Assembly: GCF_000720115.1 (NCBI RefSeq)
Contig: NZ_JOIR01000006.1
Location: 62,001 to 126,000 of the forward strand
Origin: Streptomyces sp. NRRL F-2580
GTDB taxonomy: Bacteria; Actinomycetota; Actinomycetes; Streptomycetales; Streptomycetaceae
DNA: 64,000 nt
Direction of reading: 5' to 3'
In this document: in pieces, positions 7,983 to 15,582 of the stretch
Numbering within the stretch: the first letter of the stretch is position 1
Layout of the letters: each line of letters begins with the position of its first letter
The notes under the pieces: model-generated
The model's input: the letters and a program-made list of their open reading frames with translations, nothing else
Told to the model about the DNA's origin: nothing
The model's database searches: none
Position numbers and translations under genes: made by a program

Positions 7983-9823
7983 CGCGTCGCCTCCGATACC
8001 GCTCCGGTCGCCGCCTCCGTCACCGCTTCGATCGCCGCTCCGGGGGCCGCTTCCCCGTCCGCCGCGGCCCCCGCGTCGGCGGCGAACACCGCCCGGTAGG
8101 CGGGCTCGTCCCGCCACAGTTCGGCGTGGGGGCCGGCCGCCCGCATCCGCCCCTCCTCCAGCCATACGACGAGGTCGGCGCGGGCCGCGGACGAGAGGCG
8201 GTGCGCGACCACGATCCGGGTGCCGGGCCGGATCCGGTGGGCGAGCGCCCGCTCGACCTCACGGGCGGTCACGGTGTCGAGGCTGGAGGTGGCGTCGTCC
8301 AGCACGAGGAGCCGGCCCGCGTGGCAGAACGCCCGCGCCAGGCCCAGGCGTTGGACCTCACCACCGGACAGGGGGGCGTCGGCGAGGCGCGTGCCGTAGC
8401 CGTGGGGCAGGCGCCGTACGAACGGGTCGGCGCCGGCGGCACGGGCCGCGGCGCGCACCGCTTCGGGGTCCGGCGCCGGACCGGCGCCGCATCCGATCGC
8501 CTCGCCGACCGTGTCCCCGAGGAGCACGGGCCGGTCGAAGGCGTGCCCGACCTCGCGGCGCAGCGCTTCGGCGGTCAGCTCCCGCAGGGGTACGCCGTCC
8601 AGCAGCACCTCGCCCGCGTCGGGGTCGGTGAGCCGGCCGGCCACGGCGGCGAACAGCGTCTTGCCGGCGCCCGACCGGCCCACCACCGCCACCGTGGAGC
8701 CTCCGGGGACCACCAGGCTGATGTCGTGCAGGACCGTCGCGCCTGACCGTACGACCCGGACCCCGCGCAGTTCCAGGGTGCCGGGGCCGCCGTCCGGCAG
8801 CTCCGCCCGGCCGTGGTCGAGCACGGGCAGCGTCAGCAGGTCCGCGGTCCTTCGGGCGGCGGCCCGGCCGCGGACCACGGCCGCCAGTCCGCCCGTCACG
8901 GCGCCGATGCCGGCCGCGAGGCCGGCGTACCGCAGGACGGCGAGGAGTTCGCCGACGCCGATGGCTCCGGCCGACAGGCGGATGCCGCCGACGGCGAGGA
9001 CCGCGTACAGGAGCATCGGCATGAGGGCCGCGGACCGGGCCGTGGTGCCGCCGTAGACCTGCCACATGCGCCTGCCCTCGGCGCCGAGTTCGGGCAACCG
9101 CGCGAGGATCCGGGCGCGTTCGCGGTCGGCGGTGCCGGCGGCGGCGATCGTGCGCGCTCCGGCCAGGGCCTCGACGAGGCGGCCTGCCGTCGCGAGCTGG
9201 ACCTGCTGGTAGCGGGCGATGCTGGTACGGGTGTCGCGGGTGAAGGCCCGCAGCAGGAGCACCAGCAGCGGCACCCCAGCGAGGAAGGCGAGCGCCGTCC
9301 AGACGTCGATGAGGAAGAGCGCGACCATCGCGCCGAGCGGCGGCAGCAGTGCGGCGAGGGCGTGCGCGACGGCGGCCGGGACCTTCCCGGCCTCGGCGGC
9401 GTGCGCGGTCAGCCGCGCGGCGGTTTCGCCGGGCGCGTGGCGGGCCGCGTGGTGCGGGGCCGTCCGCAAAAGTGCGGCGAGGCCGAGCCTGCGCAGCCGG
9501 GCGGTGGAACGGCCGTCCACCTCGCCGGTCAGCCGGGCGGCGACGGCGTCCAGGGCCACCTCCGCCACGATGACCGCGGCGCACAGCAGCGTCCAGGCGG
9601 GGCCCGACGGGGCCCGGCGGAGCAGCAGGTCGAGGGTGTGGCCGAGGACGGCGGGCTCGGCGAGGGCCGCCGCGGCGGCCGTCACGGCGCATCCGAGGAC
9701 GGCGGCGGTGCGCCCCCCGCTGTGCCGGGCCGCTGCCACGAGCGCCCGGTCGGCGGTCCGTCCCACGGACGGCTCCCGAGCCGTGTCGGGCACCGTGTCG
9801 GGCGCCGCGTCGGGAGGGCTCAT
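7979..9823 (-). CDS. ramA: RamA, ABC transporter permease/ATPase of SapB export
   Basis: A 614-residue exporter half-transporter with membrane helices in residues 35-300 and an ABC domain from about 360. Motifs are Walker A GRSGAGKTLF, signature LSGGEVQRLGLA, Walker B LLVLDDATSSLD and switch His IVVAHRLSSA. The Walker B Glu is replaced by Asp, and the Q-loop region reads HAFDRPVLLG without the usual Gln. Its ATP site is therefore probably degenerate, as in asymmetric heterodimeric exporters. It follows ramS after a 68-bp gap that contains a strong hairpin. Confidence 0.9.
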   Translation of the reverse strand: MSPPDAAPDTVPDTAREPSVGRTADRALVAAARHSGGRTAAVLGCAVTAAAAALAEPAVLGHTLDLLLRRAPSGPAWTLLCAAVIVAEVALDAVAARLTGEVDGRSTARLRRLGLAALLRTAPHHAARHAPGETAARLTAHAAEAGKVPAAVAHALAALLPPLGAMVALFLIDVWTALAFLAGVPLLVLLLRAFTRDTRTSIARYQQVQLATAGRLVEALAGARTIAAAGTADRERARILARLPELGAEGRRMWQVYGGTTARSAALMPMLLYAVLAVGGIRLSAGAIGVGELLAVLRYAGLAAGIGAVTGGLAAVVRGRAAARRTADLLTLPVLDHGRAELPDGGPGTLELRGVRVVRSGATVLHDISLVVPGGSTVAVVGRSGAGKTLFAAVAGRLTDPDAGEVLLDGVPLRELTAEALRREVGHAFDRPVLLGDTVGEAIGCGAGPAPDPEAVRAAARAAGADPFVRRLPHGYGTRLADAPLSGGEVQRLGLARAFCHAGRLLVLDDATSSLDTVTAREVERALAHRIRPGTRIVVAHRLSSAARADLVVWLEEGRMRAAGPHAELWRDEPAYRAVFAADAGAAADGEAAPGAAIEAVTEAATGAVSEATR

Positions 9824-9849
9824 CGGCGGATGCCTCCAGAGATGTGGTG

Positions 9850-9879
9850 CGGGCCCGGGCGGCGAACCGCCCGGGCCCG
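9850..9879 (-). terminator. mid-operon hairpin between ramS and ramA
   Basis: Perfect 13-bp arms (9850-9862 and 9867-9879) enclose a CGAA loop, beginning about 12 bp after the ramS stop. A partial terminator or mRNA-stabilising stem here would make precursor mRNA exceed transporter mRNA. That logic is inferred; the structure is directly visible. Confidence 0.65.
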
Positions 9880-9891
9880 GGGTGACCTGGG

Positions 9892-10026
9892 TCAGTTACA
9901 GGTCGTGACGCTCAGGCTGCTGTCACCGCAGAGCAGCAGGCTGGCCCGGCTGCCGCCGCCCGTCATCGCGACCTCGGCGGTCTCTTCCTTCGGGGTCTCC
10001 ATCGACTGCAGGTCAAGAAGCGTCAT
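9892..10026 (-). CDS. ramS: RamS, SapB lanthipeptide precursor
   Basis: A 44-residue class III lanthipeptide precursor. The leader MTLLDLQSMETPKEE closely resembles S. coelicolor RamS as I remember it. The core, SRASLLLCGDSSLSVTTCN, contains two Ser-x-x-Ser-x-x-x-Cys units (Ser26/Ser29/Cys33 and Ser36/Ser39/Cys43), the substrates for two lanthionine or labionin rings. RamC dehydrates and cyclises it, and SapB then acts as a surface-active peptide that lets aerial hyphae leave the aqueous medium. ATG overlaps the ramC stop by ATGA, and AGAGGAAT lies upstream inside ramC. The extra Gly residues before the core (TGGG) are a small variation. Confidence 0.95.
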   Translation of the reverse strand: MTLLDLQSMETPKEETAEVAMTGGGSRASLLLCGDSSLSVTTCN

Positions 10027-12665
10027 GTCAGATTCCTCTTCTTCTCTTGAGTGGTGCGATGGGTCACGGCCCCGGACGGGACCGGCTTGGGGGCCGCTGC
10101 GCGCTCGCGCAGCGGCGGGAGGAACGGCAGGTGCGCGCGCCCGCCGGGCGCCGCGCTGCCGAGGGCGAGGAGAGCGCCGGCCGTGCCCGTGGCGAGGTCC
10201 ATGGACAGCCGCATCATCTGCTCGCCCGGGAAGGCCAGATGCCCCTGGTACGGCACCGCGTGCCGGGCCAGTGCGTCGATCTGGCGGGCGATGGCGTCGG
10301 GCCCGGTGCCCGGGCCCGGTGTAGTGGTCCGGGCCAGGTAGAGGATCATCCCGGCGGCACCCCGCAGCAGCCCGGGCTGGGCGTAGAACGTCGCCTGCGC
10401 CGCCCGTACGATCTCGCGCCGGGCCTCTTCGAAACGGTCGTCGGGACCGTGCTCGAGCCAGTCGTCGAGCACCATGCCGATGCCGACACTGCCCTCGCCG
10501 AGGTACGGCATCGTGCGCCAGCCCTCGTTGACCTGGAGGGTGCCGTACGCGCTGGTGACGCAGCGGTCGAGGTCGCGGTGGAGCGCGTGGGCGGCCTGGA
10601 CCAGCAGCTCTTTGTCACCGGTGCGCTCGTACAGCCGCACGAAGAGCAGGGCGGGACCGGAGTTGCCGTACAGCAGCCCCGCGCGGGAGGGCCGCTGCTC
10701 CGGGCGGGCGAGCAGTTCGGCGCAACGCAGGGCCGCGGTGCGCAGCTCGCTCTCGCCGCACGCGGTGCCGAGCGCGTCCAGGGCCAGACCGATGCCGGCG
10801 AGTCCGCTGTGCAGGTCGGGGCCCGCGCTCTGCCAGGGCTGGTGCAGCAGCCGGTCGGCAAGGGCAAGGGCACGGTCGTGGTGTCCGAGCCGGTGCAACG
10901 TCCAGGCCGTACCGGCCAGGCCGTCGTAGAAGCCGAGCGGAGTGCCGGAGACCGGTTCCGCGGACCGGTCGAGCAGCCACTCCTCGGCCTCGGGCCAGGG
11001 TGCGCCGCCGGTCTCGGCGAGGGCGTGCAGCACTCCGGCGATCCCGTAGCCGAAGCCGATGCCTCCGCCGGCGGCCGCGAACTGGGCGATGTCGCCCGGG
11101 ACGAGGCGGTCCTCGCGGTCCGGGGTGGCGCTCGCGCGCAGCGCCGCGGTCATCGACGTACGGGCGGCCGGCCATTCCCGTGGCTCGACGGGCAGGTACC
11201 GCCCGGCCGGTGCGGGCCGACGGCCACCGCCGCCCGCTGCGGTCCGCGGGACGCCGGACAGGATCTCCTCGACAGCCTCGTCGAGGAACCTCCGCGGTAC
11301 GGGGAACTGCTCGGCGGCGACGGCGGCCAGGTGCGCGGCCTTCGCCCGGTCCAGGACGAGCAGGCTGGTCAGCGGGAGGAACAGGGCGAGCCGCAGGCAG
11401 GCGAGGGCGTAGCGGTCCACGGAGAACCCGCGCCGCTCGGCCGGGGCGACGAAGGCGGGGTTGGCCACGGTCTGCCGCATCCCCTCGTCGACGTGCGCGG
11501 CGGCTTCGAAGTCCAGGAGCGCGACGGTGGGTTCGCCGCTCTCGTCCTCCGCGACCATGATGTTGAAGAGGTGGAGGTCGTTGAAGACCACGCCGCGGGC
11601 GTGCACGGCGTCGACGGCCTCCGTGACCCGCCGGTGGATCGTCAGGGCCCACTCGGTGTAGGAGGCGAGCTCCGCCGGGTCGGGATCCGCCTCGATCAGC
11701 GGGTGGCGGCGGGCGAAGTACGTGTTGAGCGGTTTGCCGGCGAGGTGTTCCAGCACCAGGAAGTGGTGGTCGCCGACCGTGAACGCGCCGCGGACCGCCG
11801 GGACGCAGTCCAGGCCCGCCAGCCTTTCCAGTGCGGCCCGTTCGCGGTGCAGCCGGGTCACGGCGTCGGCGCCGTCGGCGGCGAGTCCGGCGTGGGGCCG
11901 GGCCTCCTTGAGGACCACGGACTCGCCGGTTCGGCTGTCCTTGCCGACGTAGACACCGCCGCCGTTGGAGAAGTGCAGCGCCCGCTCCACCGTGAAGGGG
12001 ATGTCGGTCAGAGTGACCGCGGAGCGCGCGGCGAGATGCGGCTTCAGGAAGTCGGGCAGTTCGAGCCACTCGGGCGGCTGGAAGGCCGGCCCGCGCCGGT
12101 CCGGTACGAGGCGCCCGTCGGGGGCCTCGATCGCCGGGACCAGGGCGCCGTGCTCGTCGTAGCAGTGCCGCAGGGTGAAGCTGCCGTAGCGCAGGTGCAC
12201 CGGTCCGGCGCCCCACCGCAGGTCGCTGAGGATGTACGGGCCGGCCGCCCCCGCCAGCGCGGCGTCGAGGTCCTCCGCGATCCGGTGGCACTGCCGCTCG
12301 TCGGCCGGATAGACGGTGATGAACTTCCCGCTCGCGGCGCGGTCGGCGTACTTGGCGTTGCGCAGGTGCAGCAGGTACCGGCTCGGTATGAACTTGAAGG
12401 CGATGTCCCGGGCGGTGCAGTACTCGTACACCGTCGCCAGGAGCGACTCGGCGTTGTCGAGCGTGGCCGATACGTGGATCTTCCAGCCCTGCGAGGGCAG
12501 TTCGGCGTCGACGGGACGCAGGGCGAACCAGTCGCCGCTGCGGTGCGAGCGCCACCCCGCCGGGACGGGGGCGTCAGCCGCCGCGTAGTTCTCACCGGCC
12601 CGCCGGTACGGCGCGTCGTAGAACCAGCGGTCCGTGTCGCAGAAGGCTGCGTACCCCTTGTTCAC
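10023..12665 (-). CDS. ramC: RamC, class III lanthipeptide synthetase (LanKC type)
   Basis: An 880-residue three-domain enzyme. The N-terminal phosphoSer/Thr lyase-like region (about 1-215) begins VNKGYAAFCDTDRWFYDAPY. The central Ser/Thr-kinase-like domain (about 225-500) has VVLKEARPH, catalytic VVFNDLHLFNI and LLDFEAA. The C-terminal LanC-like cyclase domain (about 540-870) carries repeats such as YDGLAGTAWTLHRLG and LHSGLAGIGLAL. It phosphorylates, eliminates and cyclises RamS. GTG at 12665 is chosen because GAGGGAGCAGG precedes it and the family starts at this motif. An upstream ATG at 12737 would add 24 unrelated residues. ramS overlaps its stop. Confidence 0.93.
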   Translation of the reverse strand: MNKGYAAFCDTDRWFYDAPYRRAGENYAAADAPVPAGWRSHRSGDWFALRPVDAELPSQGWKIHVSATLDNAESLLATVYEYCTARDIAFKFIPSRYLLHLRNAKYADRAASGKFITVYPADERQCHRIAEDLDAALAGAAGPYILSDLRWGAGPVHLRYGSFTLRHCYDEHGALVPAIEAPDGRLVPDRRGPAFQPPEWLELPDFLKPHLAARSAVTLTDIPFTVERALHFSNGGGVYVGKDSRTGESVVLKEARPHAGLAADGADAVTRLHRERAALERLAGLDCVPAVRGAFTVGDHHFLVLEHLAGKPLNTYFARRHPLIEADPDPAELASYTEWALTIHRRVTEAVDAVHARGVVFNDLHLFNIMVAEDESGEPTVALLDFEAAAHVDEGMRQTVANPAFVAPAERRGFSVDRYALACLRLALFLPLTSLLVLDRAKAAHLAAVAAEQFPVPRRFLDEAVEEILSGVPRTAAGGGGRRPAPAGRYLPVEPREWPAARTSMTAALRASATPDREDRLVPGDIAQFAAAGGGIGFGYGIAGVLHALAETGGAPWPEAEEWLLDRSAEPVSGTPLGFYDGLAGTAWTLHRLGHHDRALALADRLLHQPWQSAGPDLHSGLAGIGLALDALGTACGESELRTAALRCAELLARPEQRPSRAGLLYGNSGPALLFVRLYERTGDKELLVQAAHALHRDLDRCVTSAYGTLQVNEGWRTMPYLGEGSVGIGMVLDDWLEHGPDDRFEEARREIVRAAQATFYAQPGLLRGAAGMILYLARTTTPGPGTGPDAIARQIDALARHAVPYQGHLAFPGEQMMRLSMDLATGTAGALLALGSAAPGGRAHLPFLPPLRERAAAPKPVPSGAVTHRTTQEKKRNLT

Positions 12666-12762
12666 ACCTGCTCCCTCGGTCGGCGGCAGACCGAAGGTGT
12701 CACGCCCGGCGGACGCCGCGACAGTCACCGCTGTCACCGATGGGGTGTGCAGTACTCATGAG

Positions 12763-12800
12763 TCACAAGTCAGGGCTCACGCGTAAGGGCTCACAAGTCA
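12763..12800 (-). promoter_or_regulatory. three 14-bp-phased direct repeats upstream of ramC (candidate RamR sites)
   Basis: TCACAAGTCA at 12763-12772, TCACGCGTAA at 12777-12786 and TCACAAGTCA at 12791-12800 all fit TCACNNGTNA and start exactly 14 bp apart. They end about 100 bp upstream of the ramC GTG and overlap the last codons of the VanZ gene. RamR is known to bind repeated sites upstream of ramC. Assigning these as the sites is inference from position and pattern. Confidence 0.7.
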
Positions 12801-13406
12801 GTTGTCGCGAGGCTCCGTTGCCGTCCCGCGAACGCCAGGACGGCGGCGGGGCAGGCGGGGGTGGGGCAGGCGGTGCCACCAGTGCCTGCGGCGCGGGTGC
12901 ACGGCCCGGCCCAGCCGGCGGCCGATCAGCAGGTACCCGAGGAGCGCTCCGGCCGTGTTGAGGATGACGTCGTCGATGTCGAAGACGCGGCCGGTGACGA
13001 GGGCTCCCTGGGTGAGCTCCACCAGCGTCATCAGACAGACCGTCACGGCGGCGACCCGCAACAGCCCCCGGGCCGGGGGCAGCAGGACGGGCAGGAGCAC
13101 GCCGAAGGGCAGGCCCAGCAGGAGGTTCCCGCCCAGCTGGCGCACCGCCTCGGTCGTCGAGGCCCCTTCCAGGTAGGCGTTGATCGAACGGCCGGGGTGC
13201 ACGTTGCTGTGCACGAGGGCCGCCGAGGCGGCGGACGGTTCCAGCGTCAGCCGGCCCAGGACCACGCTGAACGCGACGGTGCCGGCGAAGGCCGCCACCA
13301 TGGCCAGTGCCCGGACGGCGGGGTGCGCCGGACGGCGCCGCCCCCCGGAGACCGGTACGGCCACTTCCTCCGCCTGCTCACCGCGTCGCGCTCCACTCCA
13401 TGTCAT
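12798..13406 (-). CDS. VanZ-family membrane protein
   Basis: A 202-residue protein with about four to five hydrophobic spans. The VanZ core reads GGNLLLGLPFGVLLPVLLP, then TLVELTQGALVTGRVFDIDD and ILNTAGALLGY. The His/Arg-rich tail is cytoplasmic or disordered. The family includes VanZ of teicoplanin-resistance clusters, but most Streptomyces members have no known role. It starts 10 bp after the stop of the RsbW-like gene, and its 3' end overlaps the repeats upstream of ramC, so read-through into ramC is possible. ATG at 13406 has only a weak ribosome-binding site. Confidence 0.82.
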   Translation of the reverse strand: MTWSGARRGEQAEEVAVPVSGGRRRPAHPAVRALAMVAAFAGTVAFSVVLGRLTLEPSAASAALVHSNVHPGRSINAYLEGASTTEAVRQLGGNLLLGLPFGVLLPVLLPPARGLLRVAAVTVCLMTLVELTQGALVTGRVFDIDDVILNTAGALLGYLLIGRRLGRAVHPRRRHWWHRLPHPRLPRRRPGVRGTATEPRDN

Positions 13407-13416
13407 ACGGGCCCGC

Positions 13417-13899
13417 CTACCCGGCGAACGGCACGGTACGCGCGCCGGGCTGACGGTCCGCTAGCCGCGAGGCCTCGATCTCCGCCCAGACGACCTTGCC
13501 GCTCCCGTGGGCGTAGGAACCCCACCGGTCGGACAGCCGCTGCACGATGTGCAGGCCGTGGCCGCCGGGGACACCCGGCCGGGACGCGGCCCCGGGGCGT
13601 GGCAGCGTCCTCGCGCCGTCGAGCACGTCGATGCGCAGGGTCTCACCGGCGGTCAGTACGAGTTCGTGGCAACCACGGGCGTGCAGGGCCGCGTTGGCCA
13701 CCAGCTCGGACACGAGGAGCAGGGCGTCCTCGGCGCTCTCGCTGCGGTCCCAGCCCCAGTCCCGCAGGGTCTGGCGGGTGAAGTCGCGGCCTTTACCGAC
13801 TGCGCCCCGGACACTGCGCAGCGCGAGCCGGCGGCGCTGCCCGGTGACCGGTACTCCCGTACGCCGGGTTTCGCCGGCGGCTGCTCCCGTCGTGTCCAC
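13417..13899 (-). CDS. RsbW-like anti-sigma factor ATP-binding protein (paralogue of 3395-3859)
   Basis: A 160-residue HATPase_c_2 protein with N-box LLLVSELVANAALHARG and ATP-lid segment VPGGHGLHIVQRLSDRWG. GTG at 13899 is preceded by GGTGAGG. Most of its residues match the 3395-3859 protein, including both ends of the domain. Together the two bracket the ram locus in inverted orientation. It probably acts as an anti-sigma or antagonist kinase in the SigB-type network. The partner is unknown. Confidence 0.87.
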   Translation of the reverse strand: MDTTGAAAGETRRTGVPVTGQRRRLALRSVRGAVGKGRDFTRQTLRDWGWDRSESAEDALLLVSELVANAALHARGCHELVLTAGETLRIDVLDGARTLPRPGAASRPGVPGGHGLHIVQRLSDRWGSYAHGSGKVVWAEIEASRLADRQPGARTVPFAG

Positions 13900-14013
13900 T
13901 GTCGCCTCACCCCGACCGCCAAGCTGCTGTCTGTGTCGGACGGAGCCGTGCCGCTCCGCCCACGGACCACCCCCGGACCGGCCGCTTCCCGCGTCCGGCC
14001 CGGGGCCGGCCGG

Positions 14014-14169
14014 CTACCAGTAATGGCGCCGGCCGCCGACCGCGTGCCCGACCGACCCCAGGATCCACAGCACCGCCCCCACCACGAGCAGGATGAGTCC
14101 GATGGTCCACAGGATGGAAATTCCGGTCAGGAATCCCACGACCAGGAGAATAAGTCCGACGAGAATCAT
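14014..14169 (-). CDS. DUF6131-type two-span small membrane protein
   Basis: A 51-residue protein made almost entirely of two hydrophobic segments (MILVGLILLVVGFLTGISIL and WTIGLILLVVGAVLWILG) with a basic GRRHYW end. This matches the small DUF6131-type proteins frequent in Streptomyces. ATG at 14169 is preferred over the upstream ATG at 14208 because GAGGGACATC sits directly before it. Function unknown. It is clustered with other small stress-associated proteins. Confidence 0.75.
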   Translation of the reverse strand: MILVGLILLVVGFLTGISILWTIGLILLVVGAVLWILGSVGHAVGGRRHYW

Positions 14170-14280
14170 GATGTCCCTCGTTCTCACGTTGGGAATTCGG
14201 CGGAGCAATGGGAACCGCCGTGGCCTCTCGGATCGCGTCTACCCTCGAAGTTCGGGTACGAACAGGCCAGCGGCAACAGA

Positions 14281-14313
14281 AATGGGCCCGAACTCGTCGA
14301 GTCCGGGCCCATT
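14281..14313 (-). terminator. hairpin after the PRC-barrel gene
   Basis: Fifteen-base arms with one mismatch (AATGGGCCCG on the left, CGGGCCCATT on the right) enclose a 3-base loop. It starts 11 bp beyond the stop of the minus-strand PRC-barrel gene, so it should terminate that transcript. Confidence 0.7.
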
Positions 14314-14324
14314 CAGGTGCCGGG

Positions 14325-14696
14325 TCAGACCGGGCGACGGCCGAGAGGGCCGCCGGCCGAGTAGTAGTACGTGCCGAGCGCCTCGCGGTAGTCGACGTCG
14401 CCCAGGTGCTTGTCACGGTGGAATTCCGGGGCGTTCCTGATCTGCTCCTTGGTGCCGTCGACGTAGACCTTCTCCTCGTCCGCATCGATCCGGATCACGG
14501 TGCTCGCCGGGAGCAGGACCTCCTTGCCGAAGATCCACACACCGGTGTCGACGACCAGGTAGGAGTCACCGGCCTCGTGGGAATGCTTGTCCACCTTGCC
14601 GATGTCGCCGTCGGTCGCCTCGACCTTGTAGCCGGTCAGATCGGCGCCGGCCAGGTGGCCTGCGGTCGACCGGTAGGTCCACACATGTTCGGTCAC
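14325..14696 (-). CDS. PRC-barrel domain protein
   Basis: A 123-residue protein with an N-terminal PRC-barrel (LAGADLTGYKVEATDGDIGK, then VVDTGVWIFGKEVLLPAS and VIRIDADEEKVYVDGTKEQI), followed by a tail (FHRDKHLGDVDYREALGTYY). The family resembles photosynthetic reaction-centre H-subunit and RimM barrels. In Streptomyces these stand-alone proteins are typically found with stress or osmotic-response genes; their biochemical role is unknown. GTG at 14696 follows GGAGGAG. The longer frame to 14828 has no domain support. Confidence 0.82.
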   Translation of the reverse strand: MTEHVWTYRSTAGHLAGADLTGYKVEATDGDIGKVDKHSHEAGDSYLVVDTGVWIFGKEVLLPASTVIRIDADEEKVYVDGTKEQIRNAPEFHRDKHLGDVDYREALGTYYYSAGGPLGRRPV

Positions 14697-14841
14697 GCGA
14701 AAACAACTCCTCCGACGGACAGGGGACGACGAGGTCTTCCTGCCGTCCTGCTCGATGTTCGATGGCGTACGCGGTGGCATCGGTGCCCCGCCCGGAGTCG
14801 GTTGCCCCGCCCCCGGCGCTTCATTCACCGGAGTGCGTGCG

Positions 14842-14877
14842 AGTGCCCCGCCGGGCTGCTGCCCGGCGGGGCACTCC
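14842..14877 (-). terminator. strong hairpin after the CsbD gene
   Basis: Perfect 15-bp arms at 14842-14856 and 14863-14877, extended by one inner pair to a 4-base loop. It lies 27 bp beyond the stop of the minus-strand CsbD gene. Confidence 0.75.
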
Positions 14878-14903
14878 GTACGTGAATCGGGTCGGGAGGC
14901 GGG

Positions 14904-15083
14904 TCAGGACTTGCGCGTGGCGCTCTTCGTCTTGTCCGATGCCTTCGCCGTCGTTTCCTCCGCCTTGCCGCTCATCCGCTCGGCACCGCCTTCCGCCTGC
15001 ATGCCCTTGTCGTCCATGGCACTGCCGGCGCTCTCCTTGATCTTGCCCTTGACCTGCTTGGCCTTGCCCTTTGCCTTGCTCAT
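14904..15083 (-). CDS. CsbD-family small stress protein
   Basis: A 59-residue, Lys/Ala/Glu-rich, highly charged protein beginning MSKAKGKAKQVKGKIKESAG and ending DKTKSATRKS. The composition and repeated KGK-x-K-x-x-AG pattern match CsbD-like general-stress proteins, which are SigB-dependent in Bacillus. An AAAGGAA site lies about 10 bases upstream of the ATG. Together with the SigB-type network in this window, general-stress control is likely but unproven. Confidence 0.85.
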   Translation of the reverse strand: MSKAKGKAKQVKGKIKESAGSAMDDKGMQAEGGAERMSGKAEETTAKASDKTKSATRKS

Positions 15084-15194
15084 GACGGGGTGGTTCCTTT
15101 CTGGAAGGGGTGCTGCCCACCTTGCTTCCGTGGCAGGCGCTCCGCAATTCGGGCCGGAATTCCCTGATGGATACGGGTGGTGTCGGTGCCGCCC

Positions 15195-15386
15195 TCAGTC
15201 CGGGGGTTCCGGCACTGCGGGCGGCTCGCCGGGCGTGGGCCGGTCGGGAGCAGGACGGGGATCACGGGGCTTGGGGCCGGGACTCGGGTGGGCCGGCTCG
15301 CGGGGCACCGGATCGCGCGGTACCGGATCCGGACTCCCCGGAGTGGGCCCGGGGCCTTCAGGTTCCGGTTCGGTGGTCCAGTCCAT
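15195..15386 (-). CDS. proline-rich small protein
   Basis: A 63-residue protein opening MDWTTEPEPEGPGPTPGSPD and continuing as Pro/Arg/Glu repeats (PVPRDPVPREPAHPSPGP). It is low complexity and predicted disordered. ATG at 15386 is preferred because GAGGTGA lies directly upstream. The GTG three codons earlier is part of that site. Similar short proline-rich proteins occur in other Streptomyces as I remember them. No function is known. Confidence 0.55.
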   Translation of the reverse strand: MDWTTEPEPEGPGPTPGSPDPVPRDPVPREPAHPSPGPKPRDPRPAPDRPTPGEPPAVPEPPD

Positions 15387-15582
15387 GGGGTTCACCTCGT
15401 GTTCCTTGGCGTACGTGGCCTCGTCGGCCGGTCCTGCCGAGCAGGCGCCCTTGGCGCCTGCCCCGTCGAACGCGCCTCAAGCGGGGACGGCGGCGGCCGC
15501 GTCCGGGCTCCCGCCGCCGGGCTGCCGCCGGGGGCCCCCTCACCTGGGCGCACGCCGAGTACGGCCGTGGCATGCTCAAGGA

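Noticed and set aside
10047..12761. Long plus-strand open frame antisense to ramC
   Set aside because: It has Gly/Arg/Val-rich composition without domains, and it is the complement of a recognisable LanKC enzyme. It is a GC-bias shadow.
14697..14828. Longer N-terminus for the PRC-barrel protein
   Set aside because: The extra 44 residues are basic and low complexity. A strong GGAGGAG site precedes the GTG at 14696.
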